The notes under the pieces were generated by a model. The model saw nothing but the letters and a program-made list of their open reading frames with translations. It was not told the DNA's origin and did no database searches. Both the position numbers and the translations under genes were made by a program. 64,000 bases of DNA from Glandiceps talaboti (lineage: Eukaryota; Hemichordata; Enteropneusta; Spengelidae). This document shows positions 1 through 14,939 of this stretch, one piece after another; the first letter of the stretch is position 1; each line of letters begins with the position of its first letter. The stretch covers positions 13,650,543 to 13,714,542 of the forward strand of contig NC_135562.1 of the NCBI RefSeq assembly GCF_964340395.1, read 5' to 3'.

Positions 1-440
1 TGTGAAGCAAATATAAAAAGCAAAAATGAACACGCTAACATGCTAATGCATATGACGATGACATGGAATGAGATGATGAGGATGAAGGGGAATGAAACTG
101 CTTCCTCTAAAACTTTCATACAGCCATTACAGTTGGTACTTTAAGAAAGTTGGTCTTAAATCTACACTAGCTGTAACAGGAGTATCATTTTTTTCTGATC
201 AGACAGCCAACAATATATGTTCAATGAAAATTATTATAAAACCAATAATAAGACATCGCACATGTCAACCAGGGGTCTATTTTATCTTTCACCTTCACCT
301 TCGTGTCCCTAGAGATTACAGAACAGTCCTAACTGTTCTCACAATGAAGTTTTACAATTTGTAGATTTACAATTTGTAATATATGCAAGTTCTGCAAATT
401 AAGTTATTATGTTATGAATTCTTAATTGTCATTTCCATAG
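1..440. other. No gene recognised
   Basis: AT-rich sequence with only short chance reading frames. No splice-flanked coding segment, RNA gene or mobile element was recognised before the microsatellite that starts near 441. Confidence 0.5.
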
Positions 441-741
<301 letters not shown>

Positions 742-1024
742 CAAAACCTACCAGGCATATACAGTGGAAAAATCAATACTAGGATGTCACCTTGTTTTTA
801 ATCTTTTTTTTTTGTTTGTATCTACTGAACTGATGAAATATAAATGTTAAAATGTAAAGTTTGATTGATTGACTTAAACTATTTAGAGATATGTGTCCTT
901 AAGATGACATCTGTAAGGTCATTTCATTTACAATCGTATGCAATAGGACTTTCAGCGGAAATGTCTAAGGAAAAACCTACAACCTAAACATGCTGATGGC
1001 AAACAAGAATTTAATTGATGGCGC

Positions 1025-2134
1025 CTAGAATAACACTATCCTGACAGTGATAACATGTTGACTTTACATAGCTTAAACTACTGACAAAGAGGAATTTTGT
1101 TTCTTGCGTGTGTTTAAAGAAGGTCGTTGCCAATTAGCCAATGCAAATTCCCCACATGAGTACAAAATATGACCGTGTTTGGAAATAGGTGAAATTCGAA
1201 AACAATGTATTCATACTGTTCCACCTCTGTCTTCTTCAATTTTTTGACGGAGAAGCACAGATATCCCTAATGGAATGGCATTTAACACATTTTATAATAA
1301 AACGACGGAAAGTGACAATAAATAAGATAATGATAATAAATATGTTTATTATCTGATGACGTCGATGTCTACACTTACAGGGGAAATTATTATACTTTTT
1401 TTTCTGGGGGTTAGCTTTAGTATGTATGTAACAGTGTATGATGGAGCTACATTTTAGTGTTTCGATACGTGCAGTAGCATGTTTGTTCGTTTCCTTATCT
1501 TCTAATGTGTATTTTATGTACGCTCCCCCTAGTTCAAACATGTCTCTAGCTCCTCCTCGACCTTTCATACCACTGCTACAATAGGAATTACTCTAACTGA
1601 CATCGGTATATCTGCATTAAGTCTCCTTAACACCATACCAGATACAGAGCAGGGATAATTCTAATGATAACCAAAACATATTCCTGGAGATGGATCATTT
1701 CACCTTGAAAACAGTATATGCTATCAATTTCACCACAGTCAATTGTTCTGCTTTGTTTGCGATTTGCGATTTAATCGCGAATAAGCTAGTAAGCTTAGCA
1801 GAAAATTATCAACAACTTTAAAAATTCTCGGATGTCTTATGTTGACTGTTTTTCACCAAAGGTCACTACATATTTTACAGATAGACGCTGGCACTCAGGG
1901 GTTACGACAAAAGACGACACGGACATGGAAAAGCCTGCTGTGTAGGACGAACACTACCATTCCTTTAGCAAACCAGCCTCCAGTTAGTTCAAACCGATCG
2001 TGTTTTGACAAAAAATCGACAAAATGGGATTATGTTACGGTTTCACAATAATTGTAAATTTTCAACAACAAACACTCCCACGTCTGCTAAATTTCAAAAC
2101 TATTAGATCACACTACCTTTCAACCACAATAATC

Positions 2135-2135
<1 letters not shown>
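1025..2135 (+). repeat. Diverged, partial copy of tandem unit (copy 1)
   Basis: The sequence from about 1030 (a tract like 'gtacatagtttaaac', then 'gaccgtgtt') follows the same order of landmarks as the units at 2764, 5579 and 8689, but with many substitutions and indels. It covers roughly the first 1 kb of the unit and stops at 'aataatcg', where a CTGT microsatellite begins. No coding potential is seen. The 735-1024 stretch before it is unassigned. Confidence 0.7.
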
Positions 2136-2763
<628 letters not shown>

Positions 2764-4287
2764 ATCAAAGTAGGCAATATTATTCTGAACTGCATGGTAA
2801 TACTATCCTGCTAATGATATCCTATTGACTGTACATAGTTTAAACAAGGCCGTTGCTAATGGCTAGGGGCAAACTCCACACAAACATGACCGTGTTCAGA
2901 TAAGTTTTATCGGCAAAATATTGTTTCTTTGCTTGTGTCCTCCCCAGTATAGTATTGGTGTTCGTTCTGTTCCACATTTATCTCCCCCATTTTTTCTTAA
3001 AACCATACAATATTTAGCTAGTGAAAGGGACGTGTAAAGATGCCTCTACTGGAACGACATTTAACATATTTAATACCAAGGACATAAATAGAAAGTGGTA
3101 ATAGACAATAGCTTAGTATCTGATGAACATCTGGCTTAGATATTTCTACATATACACTTACATGGGCGCTACTTTCGCATGTGTATACTACACTATCGAA
3201 GCTCCACTTTAGAGTTTAGGTACGTGCAGAACGCATGTCCCTTTTCCCTTATCTTCTAACCTACATTTTATGTACACACCTCATACTTAAAAATAACCCC
3301 TCTTCGACCTTTCATACCATTGTTACAATATGAATTACTGCTAGTGACATCAGTGTAATCTGTACAATTCCCTTTGACGCCATCGCAATTCAGCATTGAT
3401 TCTAATGATAATAACGTTATCTCAAATATTGTTGGAGATGGATCTTTAAAATCTTGAAACAATAGTAATCGGTTTGACCTCACTCAATTGTTCAATTGTG
3501 TTTGGAATTTAATCGAGAATAAGCCAGTAAGTCAAGTAGAAATCATCAAAAACTTTAGAAATTCCCGTTCGCACATCTTACGTTTAATGTTTAACACCGG
3601 GACCCCTTATGTATTTTACGAACAGAAGATTGCACTTAGGGGTAGCATCTAAAGACGGCACACTGCTAAGTTTTTAAAACAATCGGGTCCCACTACATTT
3701 CACCAATAATCGATAGTAGCTAGATTTCGAAAAAAAAATTGGATGACAGTAAGCAAACAAACAGGTCGGGCTAAGGGTAAATGTAGTATTCGCCTCAATA
3801 ATAAATATCTTAAACCATTGACATTGATCATATTTATTTTTCGAAGGACTCAAACCTATTCTCTGTTGAAGAAAGAATTGCAAATCAGTGGTCACCGTGT
3901 AATGTCTTAAATGAGATCGAACTAATGTTAAGATTAGGCTAATTTTAGAATACGAATACAATATGGCTGCCGAATACTGTGTTTACTCCATATAATAAGG
4001 GTGAATACAAGATTGCAGAGTTCCTTAAAAAGAAAGTGTTGAGCATTAACTATCAATGTTATTTTAAAGATAACATATTTGTTTTGGTGTCTACGTTTAT
4101 ACGTGTTCCTCACATTTGTGGACTACCTGACTTTTGTCAACTTAACCAAAATAGATAAATAAAAGGAAAGATAAGGAGGATTGTTTCCAGGGGCGTACTT
4201 TATCTAAGTTAGAAATGGCAATGGAATCACAATAGTAATAAGACCACTTTCATTAAATTTCAACATGAATGTGTACAATCCATGGTT

Positions 4288-4333
<46 letters not shown>

Positions 4334-5215
4334 AATAGGTAGATTTATTCGCTAACATTTCAACAAAATTCAGTTCACGCTAATTATCAGCAACAAACAC
4401 ATCACGGGCGCATTATACATGCATCTGCAGCAAATGGTATGGTATAATATGACGAAGTATGTGCGACATGTAGCCATATATTATTCTGTACAGCAGCCTC
4501 CATAAAAGAAAATGTAAATCCATGAGTTAAACTTTGAGTTAAAATATCCGATAGCATCAAGTTTATGTACGTGTTATATTGCAAGCCATGTAAAACACTT
4601 TAAATCATATGTGACGTTACTTTTAATCACAGATGATAAATGACAGTTGCATGTGTATCCTACTAGTTTGCAGCCTAAGTGCCCGTGCGTTAGCCTGTAA
4701 ATGTCGTGTTCTGTTGTTCCTGGTTGGTGTAATCACTCTCCGCCTTGTCTGTGGAGCATTCCGGGGAATTCCACTTTATCACAAGATGTTACAGTCTCTT
4801 AAAATTCGCACATAAGATTTGAGATTCAGAAATTCTATGAGATCACAAAGTTTTAGCAGTCTGTGGAAATGTATTCGCTGATGTCAGCAGGCCTGCTCCG
4901 ACGTTTTGCAGCAAAATTGAACCATAAACCAAATACCGCAAACTCGTATATTCGTTGAGCTAGCAATTGTTTAATATTAACGACTATAGTATTTTCTGAC
5001 CTAGTTAAACTGTGTTCTGTTTATCTCAACTTCTGTTTATCTCAAAAGTACTTGTGTACATGCGTACATCTCACTCCCATTATCAATGGTTTATTGTAGA
5101 AAAGATGTATATCTCTGTGTTTACCTGCCTGTATCCCTATCTGCCTGTATCGCATTTTGTATAATTATCTATCAATCTCTGCACATGATGGGTTCTCCGT
5201 TCACCTGTCTCGTTA

Positions 5216-5218
<3 letters not shown>
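2764..5218 (+). repeat. Tandem segmental unit, copy 2
   Basis: This non-coding unit is repeated at 5579 and 8689. Landmarks in order are: 'gtacatagtttaaac' at 2831, an 'ATCGATAG' site near 3711, a (CAA)n tract at about 4287-4333, and 'atcaatggtttattgtag' near 5083. Short ORFs recur between copies but carry frameshifts and stops, so they are shared ancestry rather than genes. No transposase or terminal inverted repeat is visible. Confidence 0.88.
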
Positions 5219-5301
<83 letters not shown>

Positions 5302-5315
5302 CCTGCCTGCCTGCC

Positions 5316-5375
<60 letters not shown>

Positions 5376-5502
5376 AAACTCAGTCTCTGTCTCTGTTCTG
5401 TCTGTCTGCCTCTCTGTCTCTCCCATTATGTCTTTCTCCTCTCTGTCTGTCTGTCTGTCTGTCTGTATGTCTGTCCGTCCGTTCGCCCGTCCGTCCGTCA
5501 GT

Positions 5503-5578
<76 letters not shown>
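5219..5578. repeat. Compound microsatellite (CTGT then CT)
   Basis: (CTGT)n interrupted by a short (CCTG)n block at about 5299-5318, then TATC, CCGT-like pieces and a pure (CT)n at about 5514-5578. It sits exactly between tandem units 2 and 3. Confidence 0.97.
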
Positions 5579-5579
<1 letters not shown>

Positions 5580-7095
5580 ATCAAAGTACGCAATACCATT
5601 CTGAATTGCGTGGAAAGCTGTACTGATACTGATATCTTATTGACTGTACATAGTTTAAACAAGGCCGTTGCTAATGACTACGGGTAAACTCCGAACAAAC
5701 ATGACCGTGTTCAGATACGTTTAATCGGCAAAATATTGTTTCTTTGTTTGTGTCCTCCACAGTATTGGTGTTCGTTCTGTTGCACATTTATCTCCACCAT
5801 TTTATCTTAAACCATACAATTTTTAGCTAGTGAGAGGAAGGTGTGCAGATAACTCTACTGGAATGACATCTAATATATTTAATACTAAGGACATAAGTGG
5901 AAACTGGTAATAGATAATAGCTTAGCATCTGATGAACATCTGCTTAAATATTTCTACGTATACACTTACATGGAGGCTACTTCGCATGTGTATACTACAC
6001 TATCGGAGCTCAATTTTCCATTTTAGACTTTCGGTACGTGCAGAACTATGTTTTTTTGTTACCTTATCTTCTAACCTGTATTTTATGTACACATACTTAA
6101 AAATAACCCCTCTTCATTCTTTTATACCACTGTTACAATATGAATTACTGTTAGTGACATCAGTGTAATCTGTACAATTCTCATTGACGCCATCGCAGCA
6201 TTGATTCTAATGATAATAACATTATCTCAAATAGTGCTGGAGATGGATCTTTTCACTCTTGAAACAATAGTAATCGGTTTGACCTCACGCAATTGTTCAA
6301 TTGTGTTTGGAATTTAATCGAGAATAAACCAGTAAGTCTAGTAGAAATCATCAACAACTTTAGAAATTCCCGTTCGTACATCTTACGTTTAATGTTTAAT
6401 GTTTAACACCTAGACTCCTTATATATTTTACGAACAGAAGCTTGCACATAGGGGTTGCATCAAAAGACGACACGCGTACACTGCTAGGTTTTAAAACAAT
6501 CAGATCCCACTACGTTTCAACAATAATCGATAGCTTTGAACGCTAACAATTGGATACCAGTAAGCAAACAAATAGGTCAGGCTAAGGGTAAATGTAGTAT
6601 TCGCCTCAATAATGAATATCTTAAACCATTGACATTAATCATATTTATTTTTCGAAGGACTCAAACCTATTCCCTGTTGAAGAAAGAATTACAAATCAGT
6701 GGTCACCGTGTAATGTCTTAAATGAGATCGAACTAATATTAAGATTAGGCTAATTTTAGAATACGAATACAATATGGCTGCCGAATACTATGTTTACTCC
6801 ATAAGGTTGCATACAATATTGCAGAGTTCCTTGAAAAGAAAGTGTTGAGCGTTAACTAACAATGTTATTTTAAAGATAACATATATTTGGTATGGTGTCT
6901 ACGTTTATACGTGTTCCTCACATTTGTGGACTATCTGACTTTTGTCAACTTAACCAAAATAGGTAAATAAAAGGAAAGATAGGGAGGATTGTTCCCAGGG
7001 GCGTACTTAATCTAAGTTAGAATTGGCAATGGAATCACAATAGTAATAAGACCACTTTCATTAAATTTCAACATGAATGTGTACAATCCATGGTT

Positions 7096-7137
<42 letters not shown>

Positions 7138-8020
7138 TTGGTAGGTTTGTTCGCTAACATTTCAACAAAATTCAGTTCACGCTAATTATCAGCAACAAAC
7201 ACATCACGGGCGCATTATACGTGCATCTGCAGCAAATGTTATAGTATAATATGACGAAGTATGTGCGACATGTAGCCATATATTATTCTGTACAGCAGCC
7301 TCCACAAACTACGTAAGGAAATGTAAATCCATGAGTTAAACTTTGAGTTAAAATATCCGATAGCATCAAGTTTATGTACGTGTTATATTGCAAGCCATGT
7401 AAAACACTTTAAATCATGTGTAACATTACTTTTAATCACATATGATAAATGGCAGCTGCAGGTGTATCCTACTAGTTTGCAGCCTAAGTGCCCGTGAGTT
7501 GGCCAGTAAATGTCGTGTTCTATTGTTCCTGGTTGGTGTAATCACTCTTCGCCTTGGTGGTGCATTCCAGGGAATTCCACTTTATAACAAGATGTTACAG
7601 TCTCTTAAAAATCGCACATAAGATTTGTGATTCAGAAATTCTATGAGATCACAAAGTTTTAGCAGTCAGTGAAAATGTATTCGCTGATGTCAACAGGCCT
7701 GCTCCGACGTTTTGCAGCAAAATTGAACCGTAAACCCAATACCGCAAACTCGTATATTCGTTGAGCTAGCAATTGTTTAATATTAACGACAATAGTATTT
7801 TCTGACCTAGTTAAACTGTGTTCTGTTTATCTCAACTTCTGTTTATCTCAAAAGTACTTGTGTACATGTGTACATCTAACTCCCATTATCAATGGTTTAT
7901 TGTAGAAAAGATGTATATCTCTGTGTTTACCTGCCTATATCTCTATCTGCCAGTATCGCATTTTGTATATCTATCAATCTCTGCACATGATGGGTTCTCC
8001 GTTCACCTGTCTGGTTCTGT
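5579..8020 (+). repeat. Tandem segmental unit, copy 3
   Basis: Closely similar to the unit starting at 8689 and more diverged from the 2764 copy. The 'gtacatagtttaaac' landmark is at 5645, about 2.8 kb after its match in copy 2 and about 3.1 kb before that in copy 4. It carries its own (CAA)n tract at about 7097-7137. No protein-coding content is supported. Confidence 0.9.
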
Positions 8021-8688
<668 letters not shown>

Positions 8689-11098
8689 CAAAGTACGCAA
8701 TACCATTCTGAATTGCGTGAAATGCTGTACTGATAATGATATCTTATTGACTGTACATAGTTTAAACAAGGCCGTTGCTAATGGCTACGGGTAAACTCCA
8801 AACAAACATGACCGTGTTCAGATACGTTTAATCGGTAAAATATTGTTTCTTTGTTTGTGTCCTCCACAGTGTTAGTGTTCGTTCTGTTGCACATTTATCC
8901 CCACCATTTTATCTTAAACCATACAATTTTTAGTTAGTGAGAGGAAGGTGTGCAGATAACTCTACTGGAACGACATCTAATATATTTAATACCAAGGACA
9001 TAAGTGGAAACTGGTGATAGACTATGGCTTAGCATCTGATGAACATCTGCCTAAATATTTCTACGTATACACTTACATGGGCGCTACTTTCGCATGTTTA
9101 TACTACACTTTCGGAGCTAATTTTCCATTTTAGAGTTTCGGTACGTGCAGAAGCATGTTTTTTTGTTACCTTATCTTCTAACCTGTATTTTATGTACACA
9201 TACTTAAAAATAACCCCTCTTCGACCTTTTATACCACAGTTACAATATGAATTACTGCTAGTGACATCAGTGTAATCTGTACAATTCTCATTGACGCCAT
9301 CGCAGCATTGATTCTAATGATAATAACATTATCTCAAATAGTGCTGGAGATGGATCTTTTCACTCTTGAAACAATAGTAATCGGTTTGACCTCACGCAAT
9401 TGTTCAATTGTGTTTGGAATTTAATCGAGAATAAACCAGTAAGTCTAGTAGAAATCATCAACAACTTTAGAAATTCCCGTTCGTACATATTACGTTTAAT
9501 GTTTAATGTTTAACACCGAGACTCCTTATGTATTTTACGAACAGAAGCTTGCACATAGGGGTTGCATCAAAAGACGACACGCGTACACTGCTAGGTTTTA
9601 AAACAATCAGATCCCACTACGTTTCAACAATAATCGATAGCTTTGAACGCTAACAATTGGATACCAGTAAGCAAACAAACAGGCCAGGCTAAGGGTAAAT
9701 GTAGTATTCGCCTCAATAATGAATATCTCAAACCATTGACATTGATCATATTGATTATTTTGCGAAGGACTCCAACCTATTCCCTGTTGAAGAAAGAATT
9801 ACAAATCAGTGGTCACCGTGTAATGTCTTAAATGAGATCGAACTAATATTAAGATTAGGCTAATTTTAGAATACGAATACAATATGGCTGCCGAATACTA
9901 TGTTTACTCCATAAGGTTGCATACACGATTGCAGAGTTCCTTGAAAAGAAAGTGTTGAGCGTTAACTAAGAATGTTATTTTAAAGATAACATATATTTGG
10001 TATGGTGTCTACGTTTATACGTGTTCCTCACATTTGTGGACTACCTGATTTTTGTCAACTTAACCAAAATAAATGAATAAAAGGAAAGATAAGGAGGATT
10101 GTTCCCAGGGGCGTACTTTATCTAAGTTAGAAATGGCAATGGAATCACAATAGTAATACGTCACTAAATTTCAACATGGATGTGTACAATCCATGGTTAC
10201 AAAAAAAAACCAAAAAAAAAAAAACCAAAAAAAAAAAACCAACAACAACAATAATAATAATAATAATAATAACAACAACAACAACAACAACAACAATAGC
10301 AACAAAATAGGTAGGTTTGTTAACTAACAACATTCAGTTAACGCTAATTGTCAGCAACAAACAAATCACGGGTGTATCATACGTGCATCTCCAATAGTAT
10401 AATGTGACGAAGTATGTGCGACATGAAGTCATATACTATTCTGTACAGCAGCCTCCTCAAAACTACATAACGAAATGTAAATCCATGAGTTAAACTTTGA
10501 CTCGGATTTAGATAGTATTACATGGGTTAACTGTTGCAAAATATCCGATAGCATCACGTTTATGTACGTCTTATATTGAAAGTCATGTAAAACACTTTAA
10601 ATCATGTGTAACATTACTTTTAATCACAGATGGTTAATGGCAGTTACCTGTGTATCCTACTAGTTTTCAGCCTAAGTGTCCTTGAGTTGGCCAGTAAATG
10701 TCGAGTTCTATTGTTCCTGGTTGGTGTAATCACTCTTCGCCCTGTCTGTGGAGCATTCCAGGGAATTCCACTTTATCACAAGATGTTACAGTCTCCTTAA
10801 ATTCGCACACAAGATTTGAGATTCAGGAATTCTAAGAGATCACAAAGTTTAGCAGTTTGTGAAAATGTATTCGCTGACGTCAACGGGCCTGTTCCGACGT
10901 TTTGCAGCGAAATTGAACCCTGAACTCAAACATTCGAATAGCGCAACTCGTCTATTGTTTGAGCTAGCAATTAATTATTAACCAAAATAGCATTTTCTGA
11001 CATAGTTAAACTTATGCTGTTTATTTCAACTTCTGTTTATCTCAGAAGTACTTCTGAGGGTACATCTCACTGCAATTATCAATGGTTTATTGTAGGAA
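8689..11098 (+). repeat. Tandem segmental unit, copy 4 (last of array)
   Basis: Colinear with copies 2 and 3 up to 'atcaatggtttattgtag' near 11080, where the similarity ends and unique sequence begins. The (CAA)n position (about 10199-10310) is expanded to poly-A/ACC blocks plus (AAT)n and (CAA)n. No gene is recognised. Confidence 0.9.
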
Positions 11099-11639
11099 AC
11101 ATGGCCAAATGTTTTAGTAATGCATAGAGTCACTGGTGAAAGCCATGCAATATTTTCAGTCCGTTTTGTTTCTGCACAAACACGAACGGAGGAATAGAAC
11201 ACAAAGTCGACGAAGCTACATCAACAAGACTAAGTACACGGTTATGTGATTGTACGAGTGTTTTACTCCAAATCAGTATCTACTGTTCTAATTTAACGAT
11301 TCTGTATTAAACTCATCACAGATACTATCAATCAAAGTTCCAGAACATCTCTTTCTGATGAAACAAGGGTATATAGGCCCGCTAACTTCGTGTTTTTTTA
11401 TTGTCAAACTTCAATGTGTACAGTTAACAATGCAGTGAATCCTCTATGCAATTCCATGACAACAATGAGCAGGTGGTAATAAATTTGGTATGTGTCGATG
11501 TGCGAATGCCTTAAAAATGCGTCTGTTATTACAGAATTGGTATACACAATTCTCTGAAAAAACACGATTAGGCTGGGGTTTTGTTCATATTTAATAGCCG
11601 TAACTGTTCATTACTCTTTATGCCAGTTTCCGAAGTTAC

Positions 11640-12189
11640 AAGTCCAAGTACATGGTTATGTTGACATGCCTATAAACAGTATGAGATTGTCATTTCGGTT
11701 TGAATACTCAAGCTTATACTGTCTGCATGCCACGAATTCCAAAGCACAGTCCGCAGTCGCCACACACAGATAGGGTCGGTTTTGGTGTAAAATCACAAAG
11801 CCAGGGGGTCATATTTAAGCATCGTTTTAAATATTTTATGGGGGTTTAAAAATGTATACGTAGTATCTTCTGAAATTTGACATCATACTCTCATACTTTG
11901 ATGAAAAATCAAACTCGATCATTTTGACTACTAGGTTCACCTTTTTGCATGACTTGATTCGTATGTATACTTTCCTTGTTAAATATACATTTGCAATAAA
12001 CCTCTTTTCTAATAATGTCAACTAGTCGGTATCAATTAAATCTGGTGTAGTTGGTGAACCGTCTCTATCAGAATAAACCACGCATAACACGCTGGCGGGC
12101 AGGCAGGTACACATATACATACATACATACATAAATGCACACACACACATACATACACACATACATGCATGCATACATACATACATACA

Positions 12190-12220
<31 letters not shown>

Positions 12221-12420
12221 TGGGAGTCGTTTGTTTTGTGTCTAGTTTTTTTTTCCAGTACTCGTAATATATTGTTTCCTAGTCTGTTTTGTGACAATTG
12301 TGGGTGTAGTTGCTGTTAATGAGACATTTCGACAGCTCATTTGAATCGATATGACTTTAATTAGGATCCAAAATAATAATCCACAATATGGCATTTCAAA
12401 ATCATGGAAAATCATGAAAA
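11640..12420 (+). repeat. Diverged direct repeat, first copy
   Basis: Contains 'tttggtgtaaaatc' near 11779, 'gggtcatatttaagc' near 11806, 'attgtttcct' near 12270 and 'gtagttgctgtt' near 12305. The same landmarks reappear in order at about 12540-12960. A (CATA)n microsatellite (about 12112-12218) enlarges this copy only. Confidence 0.65.
12112..12218. repeat. (CATA)n microsatellite
   Basis: Tetranucleotide run with short (CA)n and ATGC interruptions, embedded in the first copy of the 11.6-12.9 kb direct repeat. Confidence 0.95.
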
Positions 12421-12539
12421 GCTGTTACTTTTTATTACTTTTTTGTTCAATTATTCAAGATTGGGAGGTGCTACCAATAACCACAAGGGTAGCCAACTTT
12501 GCCAGTTCATGTCTACCCACCCGATTTACTTAATGGAAT

Positions 12540-12960
12540 CTTACATGTTAAAGTACATTGTGTATATACAGTATGATAGTTTCATGTCAGATTGAATATT
12601 CAAGCTATATCTTTATTCAACTAATCTCAACACACAGCCTCAAGTAGCCAAACTCACAAATAGGGTTGGGTTTGGTGTAAAATCGCATAGCCAAGGGTCA
12701 TATTTAAGCGTCTATTTTAAGCAACTTCTGGGGTTACCGTATTATTTAGTGGCAGTTTTTTGTTGCGTGTCAAGGGTTGTTTCCCTGAATTCTCGTAACA
12801 GATTGTTTCCTTGGCTGTTTTTGGAACATTAATGGGATTAGTTGCTGTTCATGAGACCTTTCAAAAACTCTTCATTCGAATAGTTCGAAGTGGCTTAGTG
12901 TTACGATCCAAAACACGGTATTTCACAATCATGGGTTTATTACAACTCAACTGTTTTGTC
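12540..12960 (+). repeat. Diverged direct repeat, second copy
   Basis: Shares with the 11.64-12.42 kb segment the landmarks 'tttggtgtaaaatcgc', 'gtcatatttaagcg', 'agattgtttcctt' and 'gttgctgttcatgagac'. The offset changes from about 885 to 550 bases because the first copy contains a microsatellite. No coding content is supported. Confidence 0.65.
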
Positions 12961-13174
12961 AATGTTGGCAAAAGGCCAGAACGTACAGTGGAGCCTGGCA
13001 CAAGATATCCCGATTACGCAAACCAAACAAACAAGACAACCTTATTTTATGATCTATTGATATAATCAGTACTTGTATATCGCATGATAATGTACCACAT
13101 ACTGTTAAGAGCAGTAAATAAACGACGTCATAAAATTTCAGAATCACCAGAGACTTGAAAACAAATTTAAAGGA

Positions 13175-13194
13175 GGGGTTGGGGGTGGGTGGGG
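13175..13194 (+). other. Possible G-quadruplex tract
   Basis: Four G-runs (4, 5, 3 and 4 G) separated by loops of TT, T and T. This matches the usual G3+N1-7 quadruplex pattern. It is isolated in AT-rich DNA, just before a (TA)n repeat. Confidence 0.5.
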
Positions 13195-13399
13195 TGGTAT
13201 TTTACAAAGGTTTGACATATACGTATACGGAAACATCCATGATCGTAGATGATGTGTATTGCCATATTTGATGTGTTAGAAGAATAATGGCGCTTTCAAC
13301 TTTTTTGAGATAGTGGTGAATGGTAATGGTGGTAATTACTAATATAAAATTGGATTGCAATTAGCCCTTATTATCTTTTAAAAAAAACAAATTAAAACT

Positions 13400-13403
<4 letters not shown>

Positions 13404-13472
<69 letters not shown>

Positions 13473-13498
13473 TTACTCAGAGAGACAGAGAGAGAGAC

Positions 13499-13539
<41 letters not shown>

Positions 13540-13602
13540 TACATACATACATACATACATACATACATACATACATACATACATACATACATACAGACAG
13601 AC
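13404..13602. repeat. (TA)n + (AGAC)n + (ATAC)n microsatellite
   Basis: Pure TA run at about 13404-13470, AGAGAC/AGAC repeats at about 13482-13540, then ATAC repeats to about 13593. From here to 14380 no gene was recognised. Confidence 0.96.
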
Positions 13603-14384
13603 AGACCACTCATATATAGATATAGAATATCTGAACTTAAGGTACACAGATATCCTTGAAAACCACCATTGAAACTGTATTCTCTCAACTTATGACTATT
13701 CACAACAACCGAGTTATACTGAATGTAGAAACAAAAGCCTTGTGTAATGTTGTTTATTTCCAATCAGTTTTCCTAAAACGAAAATGTCAAATGAAATATG
13801 CATACCTTCAATACACAAGCGCTGGTCCTAATATACATATGTATGAGTGTGCATTTATTATTAATTATATATAATAAAACTCTAGCGCGTAGGAAGACAG
13901 GTAAAATCGTTTCGATGATGAAAGCTTTACAATACAAAACTACTCGGGCAATTACGACAGCATAAGTCCTTCATTTGTAAAACATTAACAAGTGAACTGA
14001 TATAGAACAGCTAATAGCGCCAGGCTTGGTGGAACCTCTGGGTCTAAACGACAACACGTTCATGTATTTCAGTCAACAGGGATGACTTTGTGGTGAAATT
14101 TGACGTTATATAATGTTACTGCAACCCGGAGTTACACAGTGATTAACAGGATTCAATACGATTTTGTTTAAAACTGACATTTGTAAATATATATACAAGC
14201 CTACTGTAACATTTCTTTTGTACGAATCCAAAATTTTCACTGACGTCTCGTCAGCATCGCAGGGGGTGCACTACAATTGGCAAATTTTGGATTGCCTCCA
14301 ATAACTGTGAGTACGAACCCAGATTGTTTCATGGTTGCCTGAATATCGCCAAATACTAGAGTCATCATATTAATAAATAAGTTA

Positions 14385-14478
14385 GGTTGGTTGGTTGGTT
14401 TAATTGGTAAGTTGGTTGGTTAGTTAATTGGTTGATTGTGGTTGGTTGGTTGATTGGTTGGTTGGTTGATTGGTTGGC
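14385..14478. repeat. (TTGG)n microsatellite
   Basis: Imperfect TTGG/TTGA tetranucleotide repeat. Confidence 0.85.
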
Positions 14479-14939
14479 AGTTGTGTTGACGAAACGAAAC
14501 TTTGAGCTTGACAAACAAATTCCTAGTAGTACTAAAATATTCTGATACAGGTTACATTTTGGTAGTTTTTAGAAAATCTTTTAGTCCTAGATCTATTCAT
14601 AACAATTGTTTTCTCTCTGCCACAATTTGTTGCTTGGTACAGCAGAGTGGACCGATTGTATGGCAGAGTAACAAGTTCGAATGCGTAGGGTTTAAAGTGC
14701 CAAATAAGTGCACACATATGAAACAAATATTAACTAAGAAAATAGATTGGTATAAACGGTGTCATCGAACTTATTCGTAATAGGCCTAGGCCATGACACT
14801 TTATAACATGGACTTTGTATAGAGTACCTTGGCAACTGGCCTAACGCAAATGAGACAATACAAACAATTGATAGTGAAACGTTCGGCCACACCCAAGGAC
14901 CGGCCTGATGTTCTGGTTGGTCACATGGCTCATCACTGG

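Noticed and set aside
14640-14700. tRNA B-box-like 'agttcgaatgc'
   Set aside because: No A box, acceptor stem or anticodon arm could be folded around it. No tRNA gene was found in the window.
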